From Combretum micranthum (taxonomy: Eukaryota; Streptophyta; Magnoliopsida; Myrtales; Combretaceae): a DNA stretch of 64,000 bases. The stretch covers positions 1,860,001-1,924,000 of the forward strand of contig JAMXBD010000066.1 of assembly GCA_024138025.1 (NCBI GenBank). Direction: 5' to 3'. The notes under the pieces are model-generated. The model saw only the letters and a program-made list of their open reading frames with translations. It searched no databases and was not told where the DNA came from. Positions 1 to 13,163 of this stretch are shown here, piece by piece. The stretch's first letter is position 1, and each line of letters starts with the position of its first letter. Made by a program: the position numbers and the translations under genes.

Positions 1-690
1 AGCCCTAGATGTCGGCGTACGACCAAATTTTAGCCTATATGAAAATCTTTTTGATTTCCCCTGTTTTATTACAACTTTGTTCACTTCCAAAAATTCCCCA
101 AACTTAATCCAAACTTTCCAAAGCTTGTTATATGATACAAGCACTATCCTAACAACATGAATTCTACTTCTAATCATCAAAACACTAATCACACTTCAAT
201 CTACTCCTCAACTTCTCAATTCTTCATATCTTCCAAAACATTCATTCTCTCATATCAATACTCATATAGGATATAAACTACCACTCCATTAGCCATATAA
301 TCTTGTTTAAACCATCATCAAAGCACCAAATCAATCCCACATCAATTAGGACATAAAATTCATTTCTATTTAATATTTACAAACAAACACAATATAGAAC
401 ATAAAGTAAAAAGATAAAGTTTGCATTTAACTTATATGACTAAATCTTGGCTTGGAATGTGGTTTAAATCCAAAAGCTTGTATTTGGTCTTGGCTTAGGG
501 TTCAAGATTTTGGGATGAGAAATGAAGAAAGAAAGAAAGAAAAGAAATGAAAATTCGTATGGGGAAATAGGACTGTCAAAAAGAGGTCCTAACTTGTTTA
601 AAATCAAGCCAATACTCATCCAACAATTATCATTAGGGGTATTTGACCTAAGGTAAATTTGAGTTAATTCCAAATGCATTTGAGTTGTAT
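1..690 (-). repeat. LTR-like, gene-free AT-rich block (window edge)
   Basis: No credible gene. The block carries a purine-rich run (GAAAGAAAGAAAG, about 525-550) preceded by several hundred bases of A/C-rich, low-complexity sequence. This layout resembles the block at 22289-26020 and, in mirror image, the one at 58700-62055, which I read as long Gypsy LTRs. The small open frame at 464-679 on the minus strand has low-complexity content and no family signature. The assignment rests on resemblance only; no terminal TG/CA or target duplication is visible because the block runs off the window. Confidence 0.28.
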
Positions 691-922
691 TTAGGCTTAA
701 AAAGTGGTCCTAAAGTTTGTAAAATTTCTGTCCCAAATCCTAAGCTATTCAAAAGTAATTTGATTAAATTCTAAACATAACACATGCATAATAATTTGAA
801 AAAGACACACATATTCATTACACTATACATACATTATACATATCAAATAATAATATTAATTTCATAATACTATACACATATAAAATAACACATGTCTAAA
901 CATTTACTAATTATATAACCAA

Positions 923-929
923 GCGCGCG

Positions 930-980
<51 letters not shown>
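923..980. repeat. Composite microsatellite (GC)n(AC)n(AT)n
   Basis: Three dinucleotide tracts follow one another without interruption: about eight GC/CG units, then about fifteen AC units, then about seven AT units. This is read directly from the sequence. Confidence 0.97.
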
Positions 981-1074
981 TTCATTCCAATAACACATTA
1001 ATATGTAATTTAAGGAATTCATGGCTATTTCATTTGAAATTCAATTTAATAAGAATATAATAGAGGTGTAATAC

Positions 1075-1290
1075 CTGTTTAGATGGTCTGTTTTTCATTT
1101 ATATTTATATCAATATCTGTATTACATCTATTTCATATCAATATTTGATTTATTTGATTGGTTTATGAGTAAAAATGTTTGTTTTTCATCGGTATTTGTT
1201 TTTAACAAACTGTCTGTTTAAAAATGATAAAAAGATGAATCCAAAACGACAAAAAGATAAAGAAACAAACATAACTTGATATAAAAAAAA
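1075..1290. repeat. Dispersed repeat, 'TCTGTTTTTCAT' family, copy 1
   Basis: The stretch contains a run like GTCTGTTTTTCATTTATATT, 'GAGTAAAAATGTTTGTTTTTCATCGGT' style text and AAAAATGATAAAAAGATGAA. The same words recur at about 9718-9850, 10870-11060, 39470-39660, 57640-57800 and, on the opposite strand, 63330-63440. This looks like one dispersed non-coding family. I cannot assign a class. Confidence 0.4.
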
Positions 1291-1864
1291 TAAACATATA
1301 ATTATCAAAGTAAAAGTGAAATATTTATAATGCCCTTGTTTTTATTATAAAGAGATGATTTTTACAATATTTTCAAGAGTTGAGTAATATTTATGATAAA
1401 GATTGAAAATAAATTATTCAATGATAATTTATGGTGTAAAATTACTATTAATTATTTTGTGTAATAGCAAATCATTATGAATTAAATTAAATACTACATT
1501 AGCAGCTTTACGTAAAATAAGATGGAACAAATAGCTATTCCCCTAAAGTGAACGGATTATAAACTCACATAACCAGTTTATTTTCTCACATCATTATTGA
1601 TTTTTAGAATATCGAGTATCTCTTCTAAAAACTATCTGAAAAAGCACACTTATCATTCTCAGAGTTTAATCCACACACTATTTCAGTGTTAAATCTCCTT
1701 CCGTTTTCTCTTTTTTCATTTTTTAGTCGAGCTCTCAACTTTATAAACGTTTGCAAACAAGAGCTCTTTAATACCATTAACATTTCTATTAGAAAATGAC
1801 ATGCGACAACGATTCATTGACCCGCATTATTGATTTAATTTATATACAATTAAATACTATTAGA

Positions 1865-2222
1865 TAGAGGTGCAAAGGATACTTGTTTAAGAAATTAATG
1901 GGTTTAAGTTGAGCCAGGTTTTAAGAAACTTAAAATATATAGACTTGTGCCTAAGCATGCTAAGGATTCGTGAGCCCATAATTATTTAGCTAAACAAGCC
2001 TGAACTTGACTTAGTTACATAAATAATCATATTATAATATTATATTAATATAAATAATTGTATATAATATTATATTAATATATAAAACAAAGGTATTTAT
2101 CGAGATTTGCGAGCCCTTAACGAACCTATTCGCAAGCTTAAAGAAATGCTCAGGATTAGCTTGGTTGCCTGAACAAGTTGAGCTGAGCCGAGTCTAAAAC
2201 GAGTTGAGTTAGAGTAGCCTTA
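1865..2222. mobile_element. Non-autonomous hAT-like element
   Basis: The left end reads TAGAGGTGCAAAGG, close to the TAGGGGTGCAAA ends of a common plant hAT-like family. The body is rich in GAG-TTGAG and GCC-GAG words (GTTGAGCTGAGCCGAG near 2178). Flanks are near-identical 8-mers, CTATTAGA at 1857-1864 and GTATTAGA at 2223-2230 (7 of 8 match). This fits the 8 bp target duplication of hAT elements. The right terminal repeat is weak (revcomp TAAGGCTACTC). There is no coding capacity. Confidence 0.5.
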
Positions 2223-2230
2223 GTATTAGA

Positions 2231-3910
2231 TTAATAAAAATATTAAAAATTTTAATATAAGAAGATAACCATTAAAAAGAAAAGGAGGACCCATCCGTGG
2301 TATTGGGTAATTAGAAAGCTACTTAAAACTCTAATTGGTTGCAGCGTACACATAATTATGATTTATTTGACCCATGATCATATTAGTGGCTACCCATCAT
2401 CACTATTCTTTCTTTAAGATCAGAAACTCGATTGGATTGCTTGACTTGTTGCAACCTACAATTGGGTTCTCTTTAATTGCTTTTATTATTTATTAAATAT
2501 AATTCCAACATTGACATCAAATAAGTCAAATGAAACAGCAAGATTCCATTTTTATTCGTTGTAAATCTAATAAACTAGAAAGAGTGTGGCAAGAGAGAGG
2601 GTAAAAGGTTTGAAGTTGATCTCAAGGTGATGATAACCGAAAAAAGGTGGAAATTTTGAGAGAAAATCTTTGAGATATAGCATGAACAGGGAGGTATGGA
2701 GTGGAAATGGTGAAAACGGTCGTAAAATGTTGACATCAAAGAGAAGAATATAATTTAATAATAATTGTTATAACTTAAGTTTGGAATATATGACACAAAT
2801 GATTAAGGATTCTTTTAATAGTTATCAACCAAATTCCAAAAATTTCGAATTCCAAAGTAGGATTTTAGAATTCAATTTCAAAATTAGAAACCACAGAAGG
2901 TTTAAATATCAATAAAATTTTTTTATATAATATCTCACCAGATGAAGAAGAAGGATTTAGTTTTATTTTCAATTTACCATGTCACTAGTGATCTAAATTC
3001 AAAAAGTAATAATTATGAATTATTATTTTGTAATGCTCTAAACTTAAGGGCATTTACAACCTACCATATATTCATATGGAATATGGATACACAAAGGCTC
3101 TAATCTTGTTAATGTCTACAAAGGCAGATATTAAATATGATCAACACACATACACTGATTAGTTCACACAACGTTCAAACCATGAATATTCCACCTGTAG
3201 TTATACCAGATATTTTCAAATCCTACACAACACTAACACGGGATGGCTTACAGAGTCCATCTAAACATACACTACGACAAACCAACATGTTTATACCCTA
3301 ACATACTTCTTAATACATAGGGACAAAATACATCATAAATATAGTAGGAGTCTCTGTCAGCTTATAGTTTATCAGATTAGTATTAATAATCTACTAGATA
3401 ATCTTTGCCACTAGCATCCTTCCTATTGTCCTAAACAACTAGGGATGTAACTAGATAAGCCGTTATAGGATTTTCAACTTATCTGACCCGTTAAAAATCC
3501 TATAAGGTTTGGATATTAATAAAAACCCTGTAGGGTTATAAGGTCGGGTTTAAATTATATAACAAACCCAATGGATACCCAATAACTCAGTATTATAATT
3601 TAAAAAATAAATAAATAAAAACATTACTAAAGAGAGAAGAAGAGGAAAGAAGATAGGAAGGAACTATATTTTTTTTACCTCCCAATGATTTTTTTTTTTT
3701 TATATCTACTAGATTAATTATGAATTTTGGAACTTTTTATTAAATTTTGTTTAAGTTATGTTTTCTGTGGAGATTAGTATTATTTGCTATCTATTGTATT
3801 TTAGTTATAGTAAGAGATTTAATCTAACCATATTTTAAAGATATTTTATGGTGACAAAAGTAATATAATTATGTGTTTAGATATTGTATAATGAATGTAG
3901 TTTGCAATAT
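2231..3910. other. No gene seen
   Basis: AT-rich non-coding DNA. A possible hAT-like left end (TAGGGATGTAACTAGATAAG) lies at about 3443, but I could not find its partner end. No open frame of interest and no RNA gene signature were seen. Confidence 0.5.
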
Positions 3911-4560
3911 CTATATAATTTAACCCATAACTCATTCATTCATTACATATTTTTTGACATATGGTTTTATAAGATAATTTATCAATCTCTCTAATGTTAT
4001 TAATTATTCACTCTTATTTATTCTTCTGTATAATTTAAGCTACAACTTGTTTATTCGTTGCATATTTTTTCAACATATAGTTTTAGAAGATAATTTATCA
4101 ATCTCTTTAATGTTATTAATTATTCACTCTTATTTATTTTTCTATATAATTTAAGCCAAAACTCATTCATTTGTCGCACATTTTTTAACATATAGCTTTA
4201 TAAGGTAATTTATCAATCTCTCTAATGTTATTAATTATTCACTCTAATCTATTTTATATAATTTAAGTCAAAGCTTATTCATTCGTCGCACATTTTTTAT
4301 CTATATAATTTAACCCAGAACTCATTCATTCATTGCATATTTTTTAATATATAATTATATAAGGTAATTTATCAATCTCTCTAATTTATCAGTTATTCAC
4401 ATTTACCTAAGAAAACACATTTATCACTTCAATTATCCATTCTATCTCTCTTAGCTTTTTATTTCATCATTTTTCTTTTTATCTATATCTATATATATAT
4501 CATATATATATTATATTTAAGCCAGAAACAATTCATTCATCACACATATTTGTTTTACTT
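3911..4560. repeat. Minisatellite, ~115 bp units
   Basis: Units begin with CTATATAATTTAA and continue through ACTCATTCATTC, a GCACATTTTTT-like word, AACATATAG, and TAATTTATCAATCTCTCTAATG TTATTAATTATTCACTCT. Starts fall at about 3911, 4027, 4141, 4252 and 4301, so the period is about 111-116 bp. The fourth unit is cut to about 49 bp. A degenerate copy follows near 4508. Divergence between units is modest, so the array is fairly young. Confidence 0.85.
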
Positions 4561-7099
4561 AAAGAAACTAATTTATTATAACATTCATGACAATTGAGTA
4601 AGCAATGGAATAATTATTGATTTTAAATTTATTACAACATTCATGACTATATACCAAGCAAAAGAATAATTATTGATTTTAAATTTGTATAGTTCTTTTG
4701 TTAGACTCATTAAATTTCTTCTTTGTATTTCACTTTATATTTATAGCATAAAAACCACTTCTATCACTTCTACCACTGATTCTTTCACCTCTGCTCCCTA
4801 CTATGTTTTAAATACAATGATATCCCCCCTTTCTGCACACGTTCGAGGACCGGAAGGAAGCTTTTGTCTATTTTAAAAAATTAAATCTTATCTACTTCTA
4901 TTTCATACCATCAAACCCATAATGATTTTTCTTTTTCCTTTTTGTTTTGTTTATAATTATTTCGTACCTTTTTCCATTCTATTTTAATTGAGTTTTGTTC
5001 TGTTCTATATACTTAAATGTATTTTCTGTTTTGGTTTTTCACTGATTGTTTTTTTTTTATTTATTTTATATGAAGATACATTCAAGCACAAAGTTTCAGT
5101 AAATGAAGCATAATTATATGGATATAACAAGCCAGAAAGATATTGTTCATAGCCTTAGGCTTCATGGTTTGTGACTTCATTAATGCTTGGTGGATATCAT
5201 CATTATAATTTTTTTTTATTGGTAAGTATCGATTAAATTTGTTCTAATACGTTTTGTGTCTTCTATAATATTCAGTTTTCTTTTTTTACCCACGTTTGAT
5301 ATGTTTCCATTATAGTACATTTTGTTTTACGTGTATCGTTTATTGATTTCCCTTCAATATCTTTGTTTTTCCTTTTAATGTTGCTTATCTTCCATTCGAC
5401 ATACTACATTGAATTGTAATATAATGTGTTGGCAGTTCTTTATTTGTTTTCTTTTTTTTTTTTCAAATTATTTTGTTTTGTGGATATGTAAAATGTGTAT
5501 TCATTCTAAAAATGAAGGATTTTTCTTAAATATATAAACTTTGAGTGGTATTTTTTATTAAAGGGGCTAGTTTAGTGGTTTTTTGATTAGGTATGTAATG
5601 TGTGACGAATTGTGGTTCAATGACTATGAAAAAGCCTTACTTGATTGTTGTTTTTAACCTCATGTAGCAAAAGTGGTGGTATTAGTTTCATCTCTTAATT
5701 TCCTTATACAATAATCCTTTGTTTTCTTTTGTTTTTTTCGTAAGTTGGAAAATGGTATATCCATTCTGAGAAAGCAGAAATTTGCTTAAACATATAAAAT
5801 TTAAGTAATTTGTGATAATGGGTATTTTAGAAATAAGGAGTATAAGTCCTGCTACTATAACTTGACAATTATAAATCAACTTATTAATTGATTATTGTTT
5901 TTATCCTGAGGTACCTAATTAATTCTTTCTAAAGCAATTGCTTTACATTTTTCATAATAAGAAAGTTTTCCTGAAATTATATATTCATATAAAATTCTCA
6001 TAAAATTTTTAATCAGTGTGTTTAGAATTTTATAATTAAATAATGATCTTTTAGAGGATGACTTGATTGTTCGTATTTATTTATTATTTTTTTGCCATAG
6101 ATGAAAGTATATTACATGGTTTTTAAAACTTGTATACAAGATTTGTGTTACTTTGTTATAAATATAACTAATTTTTTGTTTCTTCCAATTCTGAAGTTTT
6201 CCCTTTCATAGATTTATCAAAGTTTCTCTCCAACAACATTACTCCTTGTATGGAAACACAAAAGATTGCTAACACTGTAAGCAAATGGAAACTTAATGAT
6301 CACTTTTGATAGAGATGATGAAAGAAAGGAGGAAATAGATTTTTACTTACCGAGAATTTTATTGAATGTCCAAGATTTAAAGAAAGATGGATGTTATAGG
6401 AAATTCTATGTTGTTACGTTATTAATTTTGATGGGACTAATCTCGTCACTATCTGATGGCTCACATCATACCCAATCGTGATTAAACCACTAAAATAGTT
6501 AAAAATCTAATTATTATATTTATTTTAATGATTAGATGACGGGACCATTGAAGAAGAATGGGTAAAATTCTGTAATGTATCTAGAAAGAAAGATGATTAC
6601 TTCTTTAATTATGGGCTTTGTACGTTGCCATAACTACACCTTTTGAATTTGAAGGTGGTTAGACAATTTTTCCCTTATCTTAATTATTATCATTACATAT
6701 ATGCCCATCTTTATGATTATATTAATCAATTTATTCAATCTGGTTATTTCAATTATTATTATTTTATTTTATTTTCTTGCAGCTTCCACTTGGTCATTTT
6801 TTTTTTTCATTGCCCTTTCTCCTTTGTAGTTAGAATCTCGTATATCTGGCAATTAGGCAACAACAACGCGGATCGTAGGACGACAACATGTCTTATTCAT
6901 ACTACATCGAAAGCAAATGTGAGAAATAGTAGGAGAGATAGAAAAGTGTACGCTTCACTTCATTAATTCTTCAAAACAACATCCTCTTTTTCCTCTTTCT
7001 CTCTTTGTTCTTTTAAGTGTGTTATACTCTTTGCATCTTAATAGCAATCATACACACAGATACACTAAAGATCAGAGCAAAAGGTCACAAGACAGGTCT
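4561..7099. other. No gene seen; region upstream of MFS exon 1a
   Basis: T-rich, gene-free sequence. Short open frames (for example 4673-4876, 6296-6481 and 6643-6966) have no recognisable domain and show composition typical of random AT-rich DNA. The last kilobase may include promoter sequence for the first exon at 7154, but I cannot pick out a convincing TATA box. Confidence 0.5.
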
Positions 7100-7117
7100 C
7101 TCTTTAACACGATAGGA

Positions 7118-7153
7118 AGAGAGACTGAGAGAGAGAGAAAGAGAGAGAGCGAG
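7118..7153 (+). promoter_or_regulatory. GA-rich 5' leader of MFS exon 1a
   Basis: A GAGA tract (GAGACTGAGAGAGAGAGAAAGAGAGAG) lies immediately before the ATG at 7154. Purine-rich leaders and GAGA elements are common just upstream of plant start codons. The homologous exon at 13217 also has a TG then GA tract directly upstream, so both first exons share this context. A regulatory role is inferred. Confidence 0.35.
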
Positions 7154-7318
7154 ATGGAAAAGCTGTCAAGTTTGAGTCATTTGTTAATGACGATATTTTT
7201 GCACAATTTCTCAACGTTCATGGTGATTCCCGCCATTACGGATGTTACTATGGCAGCTATATGTCCTGGAAGAGACCAATGTTCCTTGGCTATATATCTC
7301 TCCGGATTTCAGCAGGCG
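7154..7318 (+). CDS. Orphan or alternative first exon (1a) of MFS transporter
   Basis: Fifty-five codons from ATG 7154 to GCG 7318, followed by donor GTATGT. The peptide covers a first membrane helix (LLMTIFLHNFSTFMVIPAIT) and a conserved tail with ICP...QCSLAIYLSGFQQA. It aligns with the exon at 13217-13384, sharing PAITD, a second-position CP, QCS, IYLS and FQ. Both end in phase 0, so either could splice to the exon at 14696; 7154-7318 plus exons 2-14 would give 442 aa. I see no copies of exons 2-14 between 7319 and 13216. Two readings remain: an alternative promoter with mutually exclusive first exons, or the remnant of a tandem gene copy. Its N-terminus (MEKLSSLSHLLMTIFLHNFS) looks more like other family members than that of exon 1b does. 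Confidence 0.75.
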
Positions 7319-9050
7319 GTATGTCATCTAAGTATTCCGTATTTAGCTAAAGAATTTACAATGCTATTCGAAGATGAATATTTACTATCTCGAAAATACT
7401 GTCTTGTTTCCGTCTTAATCAATAAACAATTATTATATGTTATGAAGTAATAACATATAGCAAGTGTTAATTCATGCTAACGGTAGGGAGACATTGTTTC
7501 TGGAACAGCAAATTTACGTCCGTATCCAAATGAGTCACTGCACATTCATATTTTGATTCTTAAGTAAGTTGGGAAATGTTATAAGAAGTAAAAAGATCGG
7601 TTTGCCCTGTTCTTGCATACTTAATTTTTGTAATTATGGTGTATGATTTTGATGCTTGTCAAGAGGAATGATTGATGGCCATAATTTCTTCGGAGAATCA
7701 GTAAAACAGAAAATTAGCATCATTTGCTATTTCATAGTTACAGCTCCATAAAAATTTACCTTGTTGAAACCGTTTTTGTGAAAATTGGTGATTTCGTGGG
7801 GTTAGAGATGTAAAAGTTGGATTTCATCCTCCTATATTTTTGGAATTCTTTGACGAAAGCCAGTAATCAAATTCTAAGAAATCAAAACTTTTGCACTTAG
7901 TGTTTGGATTTTCACTATAATGTAAATATCAAGTTTTCGTTAATGACAATGTAACATAATTTCATGGAATATATATTCCATGCCAAATTGCAATTAGATA
8001 ATGTCAAGTAACTGAAATTTGCTAATTTATATTCAACTGCCCAAAGTTTTAAAGTGTTAATTGATCATCTAAACTTTATTCAATTTTGGAATTAACTATT
8101 CAATTAATTATTTGAACTGATCCAAATTTTATAATTAGCTACTTGGATTTTACTTATTTTTGTAATTAGCTACCCATCAAGATACTATGAATGGATCCAA
8201 AAAATTCATAACTACTAAATTGATACTTTTAAACTTTAATAATTAATTGCATAAATTAACACAATTAAGGTACCAAATATCACATTCACCTAATTGCAAA
8301 TCGCTAAATCATAATGTCTTTAATGAAAGCGGTTATTTACTTAATATAATAGGATATGCTTGCAAGTTCTGTCAATAACTATTAGTTAAATTGTAAAATA
8401 CAAGGCTTTCTATATATATATATATATTTGACACCCGTCAACTTGTAATTTGCATCATATGCAACTATGAATTATTTCGGTGTTTCATGTTTTATTCTTC
8501 CTGATGTTTCGATGTATTTTGTGCAACAAAAGATAATTTACATATTTAAGTTTGTTATATATAATATATCATTCTTCTTTTTTCTTTTTCTTTTCTTTCT
8601 CTTTTCTCCTTTTTGGGTTTAGATGAAATATGGAAAGCGTTTACAAATTCAATAATATTCAAATTTTGTACATAGAATAGCCCTAATAATGTTAAAAAAG
8701 AAGGTGGTGAAATCTCATAGGCAATAAAATGATGCCAACAATAAAAGCCGTTTGGTGTAAGGTGTATGTTTGATATGTTGTTTTCATGCTTTGTAATCCG
8801 ACGAAGCTTCCCTTCGAAATCACGAATTGGGCTGTGTGATGTTTTCTGAGTTTTCTTCACGTAATGCCAAATTCTGGGGTCCATTCCAAATGTCGCATTT
8901 TTACTCGAAATTTCTTTATACCTTACTTCGTCACTTGGTAATTCTCATCTAAACATCCCTAAAATAAATGGCCAGTGGTATCGCCTTGCCCTCAAGATTC
9001 CATGCCATAATCATGGGATGGCTTTATTAAGATACGTTAAAATCTTCTTT
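7319..9050. other. No gene seen; possible intron
   Basis: Non-coding sequence between the two first exons. If exon 1a is used with exon 2, this is part of a 7.4 kb first intron. The minus-strand frame at 8555-8884 ends in a low-complexity K/E/R-rich tail and has no domain. It holds one copy of the inverted-repeat-like family noted at 8040-8290. Confidence 0.5.
8040..8290. repeat. AT-rich MITE-like repeat ('GGTACCAAATATCA' family)
   Basis: The segment contains repeated words such as TCTAAACTTTATTCAATTTT, TAATTAGCTACTTGGA and a right end AAGGTACCAAATATCACA. Similar text occurs at 20430-20660 and, with clearer inverted ends, at 29805-30076. Non-coding. Confidence 0.4.
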
Positions 9051-9054
9051 TGCC

Positions 9055-11250
9055 TACAATCATTTATAAATGTAGGCTGAGGTTTTTTCTTAATGTCCTA
9101 TTCATTGCTTTTCACTCATTAAAATTACTTGTGGCAAATGCTCATTGGTCAAAGGAATAGGAGAAGTTGTTGAAAGCAGCCTAACCTTATTAAAATAATC
9201 CTGTAATTTAAATTCAGATTGATGTTTATATGAATCAAATTTAAACCATTTGAATAGTTTATTTTATTGACTTAAGCTCAACTTTCATGATATTTGATTG
9301 ATTAGTTTGCAACTCTAGCAAGCTCGAGTTAAGTATATATGTTAGTTAACTTCTAGTAAGATTCAACATTATTTTAATTAAAAAAAGACATCTTTTAAAA
9401 AGTCATGGATGAATGAGCTTAAATATAAGTTAAGCTCATTTAAACTCATTTAATGCTATTTTGGGTAGAGTTCAATCTAAAAAATTGAAATTTGATCATG
9501 TTCAACTCGAATCCAAACTCTAAAATTTTAAGCTGAGGTTGAGGTTGTGATAGAGATTATTAAGGTCGAAAATTTAAAATTTGTTAAGTCCGTGTTAGAT
9601 TGTGACTCTAAATTATGAGTAGAGGTTGAGGTCGAGGTTAAGGTCAAATTTGTGATATTGACCTCAACCTTTCTTGTTTACAAATTTAGAAATTAAAAAT
9701 TTGATAAGTAAAAGTGTATCTTATCTGCATATGTATCTTATCCGTATATGATTTTATTTGGTTTGCTTGATCCGCTTATGAGTAAAAATGTTTATTTTTT
9801 ATTTGTATTTATTTTTTGACATACAGCCTGTTTGAAAACGATAAAAATAATGCTAAAATGATCATAAACTATGAACTGAACTCCTTATTTTGGTATGATA
9901 TTGATTCTGAATTTTAAATAAAAAATTAAAAACCCCTAAATTTCATATAGTGATTTTAACAAATATCTCTTAACATTCGTGGCTCATTTTCTACGGCTCA
10001 TTTTCTACCTGCCCTTGGAGTAAGCTATGATTCAAGCCCAAATTTGGTCAAATCCATCTCTGTTTTACCTAAAGCGTGGACTAGACAACCAACAAGTTCC
10101 CAAAGTCACAGAATAGTTATTGAAATCTTTCCTACAATAATTTATACATGTAGGTTGAGGTTTCTTTAATGTCTTAACTCATTGCTTTTCACTCATTAAA
10201 ATTGCGTGTGGCAAATGCTCATTGGTCAAGGAATAGGAAAAGTTGTTGAAAGCAGCATAACCTTATTAAAATAGTCTCTGATTTAAATTCAGATTGATGT
10301 GAATCGAAGTTTAACCTGAGTCACTTGAATAATTTATTTTATTGAGTGAAGCTTGATATTTTTGATAGTTGATTAATTAGTTTGAAACTCTAATAAACTT
10401 GAGTTGAGTATAAACATTATTTGATTTTAAGTTAGATTTGAATATCAATATTATTTTGATTGAAAAAGACATCATCTAAAATGTCATGGTTAATCAAGTT
10501 TAAATAGCTTGAGTTTAAACTCGTTTGATGCTATTTGAAGTAGAGTTTAAGTTCAAAAATTTAAATTTGATCAAGTTATGGTCAAATCCTAACACTAAAC
10601 TTTAGAGTTGAGTTGAGGTTGAGGTTGAGGTCGAGATCGAGATTAAGGTAAAAAATTTAAATTTTATTAAGCTTGGGTCAAATTCTAACTCTAAAATTTT
10701 GAGTGAAGGTTGTAGTTGAAGTCAAGGTTAAGGTCAAACTTGTGATATTGGCCTCAACTTTGCTCATTTCTAATTGTAGATATTAAAAATTTCACAAACA
10801 AAAATTTAATTTAGTATGATAACGATTTTTAATTTTAAGTATAAAATTGAAAAACAAAACCCTTAAATTTTGGGTCTGTTTGGTTGATCTGTTTTTCATC
10901 TATATCTGTATTTGTATCAGAACGATATGTGTAAATTTATCCGATTTGCATCTATATTTAATCTATTTGATTTTTTCATGAGAATTGCTATTTTTTTTTT
11001 ATCTGTATTTATTTTTTGATTAATAATTTATTAGAAAAAATTTAAAAAAAATATATGTATCTACAGAAAAAATTAAACAAACGGAACCTTCATCTCTTAA
11101 GATTCGTGGCTCACTTTCTACATGCCCTTGAAATGCGCTATGATTGAAGTTGAAGCCCAAAATTTTGTCAAACCCATCTCTCTCTTATATCCAAAAAGTG
11201 ACTAGACAACCAACCTGCCCCCAAAGTTACAGAATAGTTATTGGAATTTG
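9055..11250. repeat. Tandem duplication, unit ~1.09-1.12 kb
   Basis: Two diverged copies lie head to tail. Paired landmarks: TTGCTTTTCACTCATTAAAA at about 9103 and 10181; GGCAAATGCTCATTGGTCAA at about 9134 and 10209; GAAAGCAGC with ACCTTATTAAAATA just after; GTGATATTG.CCTCAAC at about 9652 and 10742; ATTCGTGGCTCA at about 9979 and 11102; TAGACAACCAAC at about 10083 and 11203; ACAGAATAGTTATTG at about 10110 and 11230. Copy 1 is about 9055-10137 and copy 2 about 10138-11250. Each contains a GAGGTTGAGGTCGAG-rich core. No coding function is seen. It sits between the two MFS first exons. Confidence 0.85.
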
Positions 11251-13160
11251 GAATCGTTCCGCTTGACCCATTATTAGTTTCGGTTTTAGAATTGCTCTGA
11301 TTGGTTTTGGAATCAATCAGTCCTAGCTTTTCTAATCCCTCGTGATAAGAAACCTGCAGTGGACCAACAACCATGAATTTTAGTTTGCCACTTGAGCTTG
11401 GGTTGACCCAGCCCATGGTCATCCCTAACTAATTTAGATTAGTTAGATTTGTGTCTTTTACTACACCTATAAAAAAAGCCTCATAAAGTGGATGAAGCTA
11501 ATTTGGTTAAAATATTATTTACAATATCTATTCCCGTGTTTGATTTACAGAAAATTTTATCAATTTTTTTTTCCGTGTAATATAGAATAGATAAAGAATC
11601 TTCATTCCTTCTATTTACTGAAGGAATGACTATTCTTGATAAAAAATCATATTTTGTTTTGAAAATATCCCTAAATATAAAATAAAAAATTACTATTTCT
11701 TCCCAACCTTATTCGATTCCAGTAAACCAAATATACCATTAGTTCTCGAAAACTTCTTCCAAAGAAATAAATTAGGTTTGACTCTTTTCTATATTATACT
11801 AGGTGAAAAATAGTTGCTAAGAAATAAAAAATTATTAGTTCAAATAAGATCCACATCTAACATTTCTTATTACAATACAATTATCAATTAAATTAAAACA
11901 AAAAACTGCAATTTCTGAACCAAAAGCAAAATTCTTACAAGTAAAAAGTATCGAATCATGGAACCCTATTAAAAGAGTTTGGTTGGATCTTGTTTTGATT
12001 TGAGTGGCATTTATTTTCTTTTTTGTTTTCAACTATATTCTATAATTATATTTTTGTATGTGTTAATTTCATATGCATTTAAATTAGTTTTTTCTACTTT
12101 TCAATCTTGATCTGTTATCTAGAAATGAATTGGCTTTTATTTTCATTTTTTTTAATCCTTTGACAGATATCTCATGTCTATAAAATATTAAGAGATACAA
12201 ATATCATATTTTATAAAAAATAAAAATAATAAATAAATCAATACTATAGAATGTGAAATGGAGATCCTTTTACACGATTTAAATTTTTTTATTATCTTTT
12301 TTAAAGGAAGACGATATGGTTGCATTTATATAAATTTCCAAATTAAGCCTTTCTAAAAGGCCTGAGATCAGATTGAACTAATCATAATATATAAATATTA
12401 TAAGAAAACTATACTACACTTCATTTTGATGGAGCAAACTTCACAATGCTTTTTAGTTAAAAAGGAACTTCCTGACAATGTTAAGCAATAAATATTCATT
12501 CTAATTACTCAATAACCGAATCTATAATTTTTTTTCCAAAAGAAAGATGGATTATTAAGTGTTTACAAGAATTTCTACCTAACCTAAAATCCATCTCGAT
12601 TCTTTCTCTTCACATGCCATGCCTTGAACGAAGCAAAAAAGATTGATATTCCGACGATCCAAAACAGCGAGGGAAAATAAAAATAATCCCATCATCTTCG
12701 CTTTCAGCACGTCAAAACATGGCATTTATGTGGCAACTTCCAAGCTTTGCACATGTTATCATAATCTGGGTTCAAGATTAAGCAAATGCATATATATTTG
12801 TTATCTAAATCTTGGTATCTGAATAAGATATAATCAAATAGGAGGAACAAAAATATATCTTTCTTGGCTGATTTTGTTTTTCAAGTTTTTTCCTTAATTT
12901 ATAACTAATAGTCAAAATTATTTAAAAACTTGTAAATATCATTGTGTTTTTTATATAATATTAATTATTAATTATATGTGAAAAAAAAAAGAAAGAATTC
13001 TAGTAAACATTCCTATTAATGAACTCATCAAAACTTTCTAGTCCTAGTACACCTGTTCTCTCATGCTTATGAGTGTGCTTCTTTTTGCTACACGCAGCCT
13101 TTCTGGTTACTCGATTTGATATTATTTAATTAGTATACAAACATCTGACTAACTGAACGT
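11251..13160. other. No gene seen; region upstream of MFS exon 1b
   Basis: AT-rich, gene-free sequence leading to the exon at 13217. Its last part should contain the promoter of the transporter gene if exon 1b is the main start. I see no unambiguous TATA box. Confidence 0.45.
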
Positions 13161-13163
13161 GTT

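Noticed and set aside
3440..3600. Possible hAT-like element starting TAGGGATGTAACTAGATAAG
   Set aside because: Only one end could be seen; no partner end or target duplication.
6643..6966. Plus-strand 107-residue frame
   Set aside because: Y/F/I-rich composition typical of AT-rich non-coding DNA; no conserved motif.
8555..8884. Minus-strand 109-residue frame
   Set aside because: No family pattern, low-complexity K/E/R tail, no splice partners.
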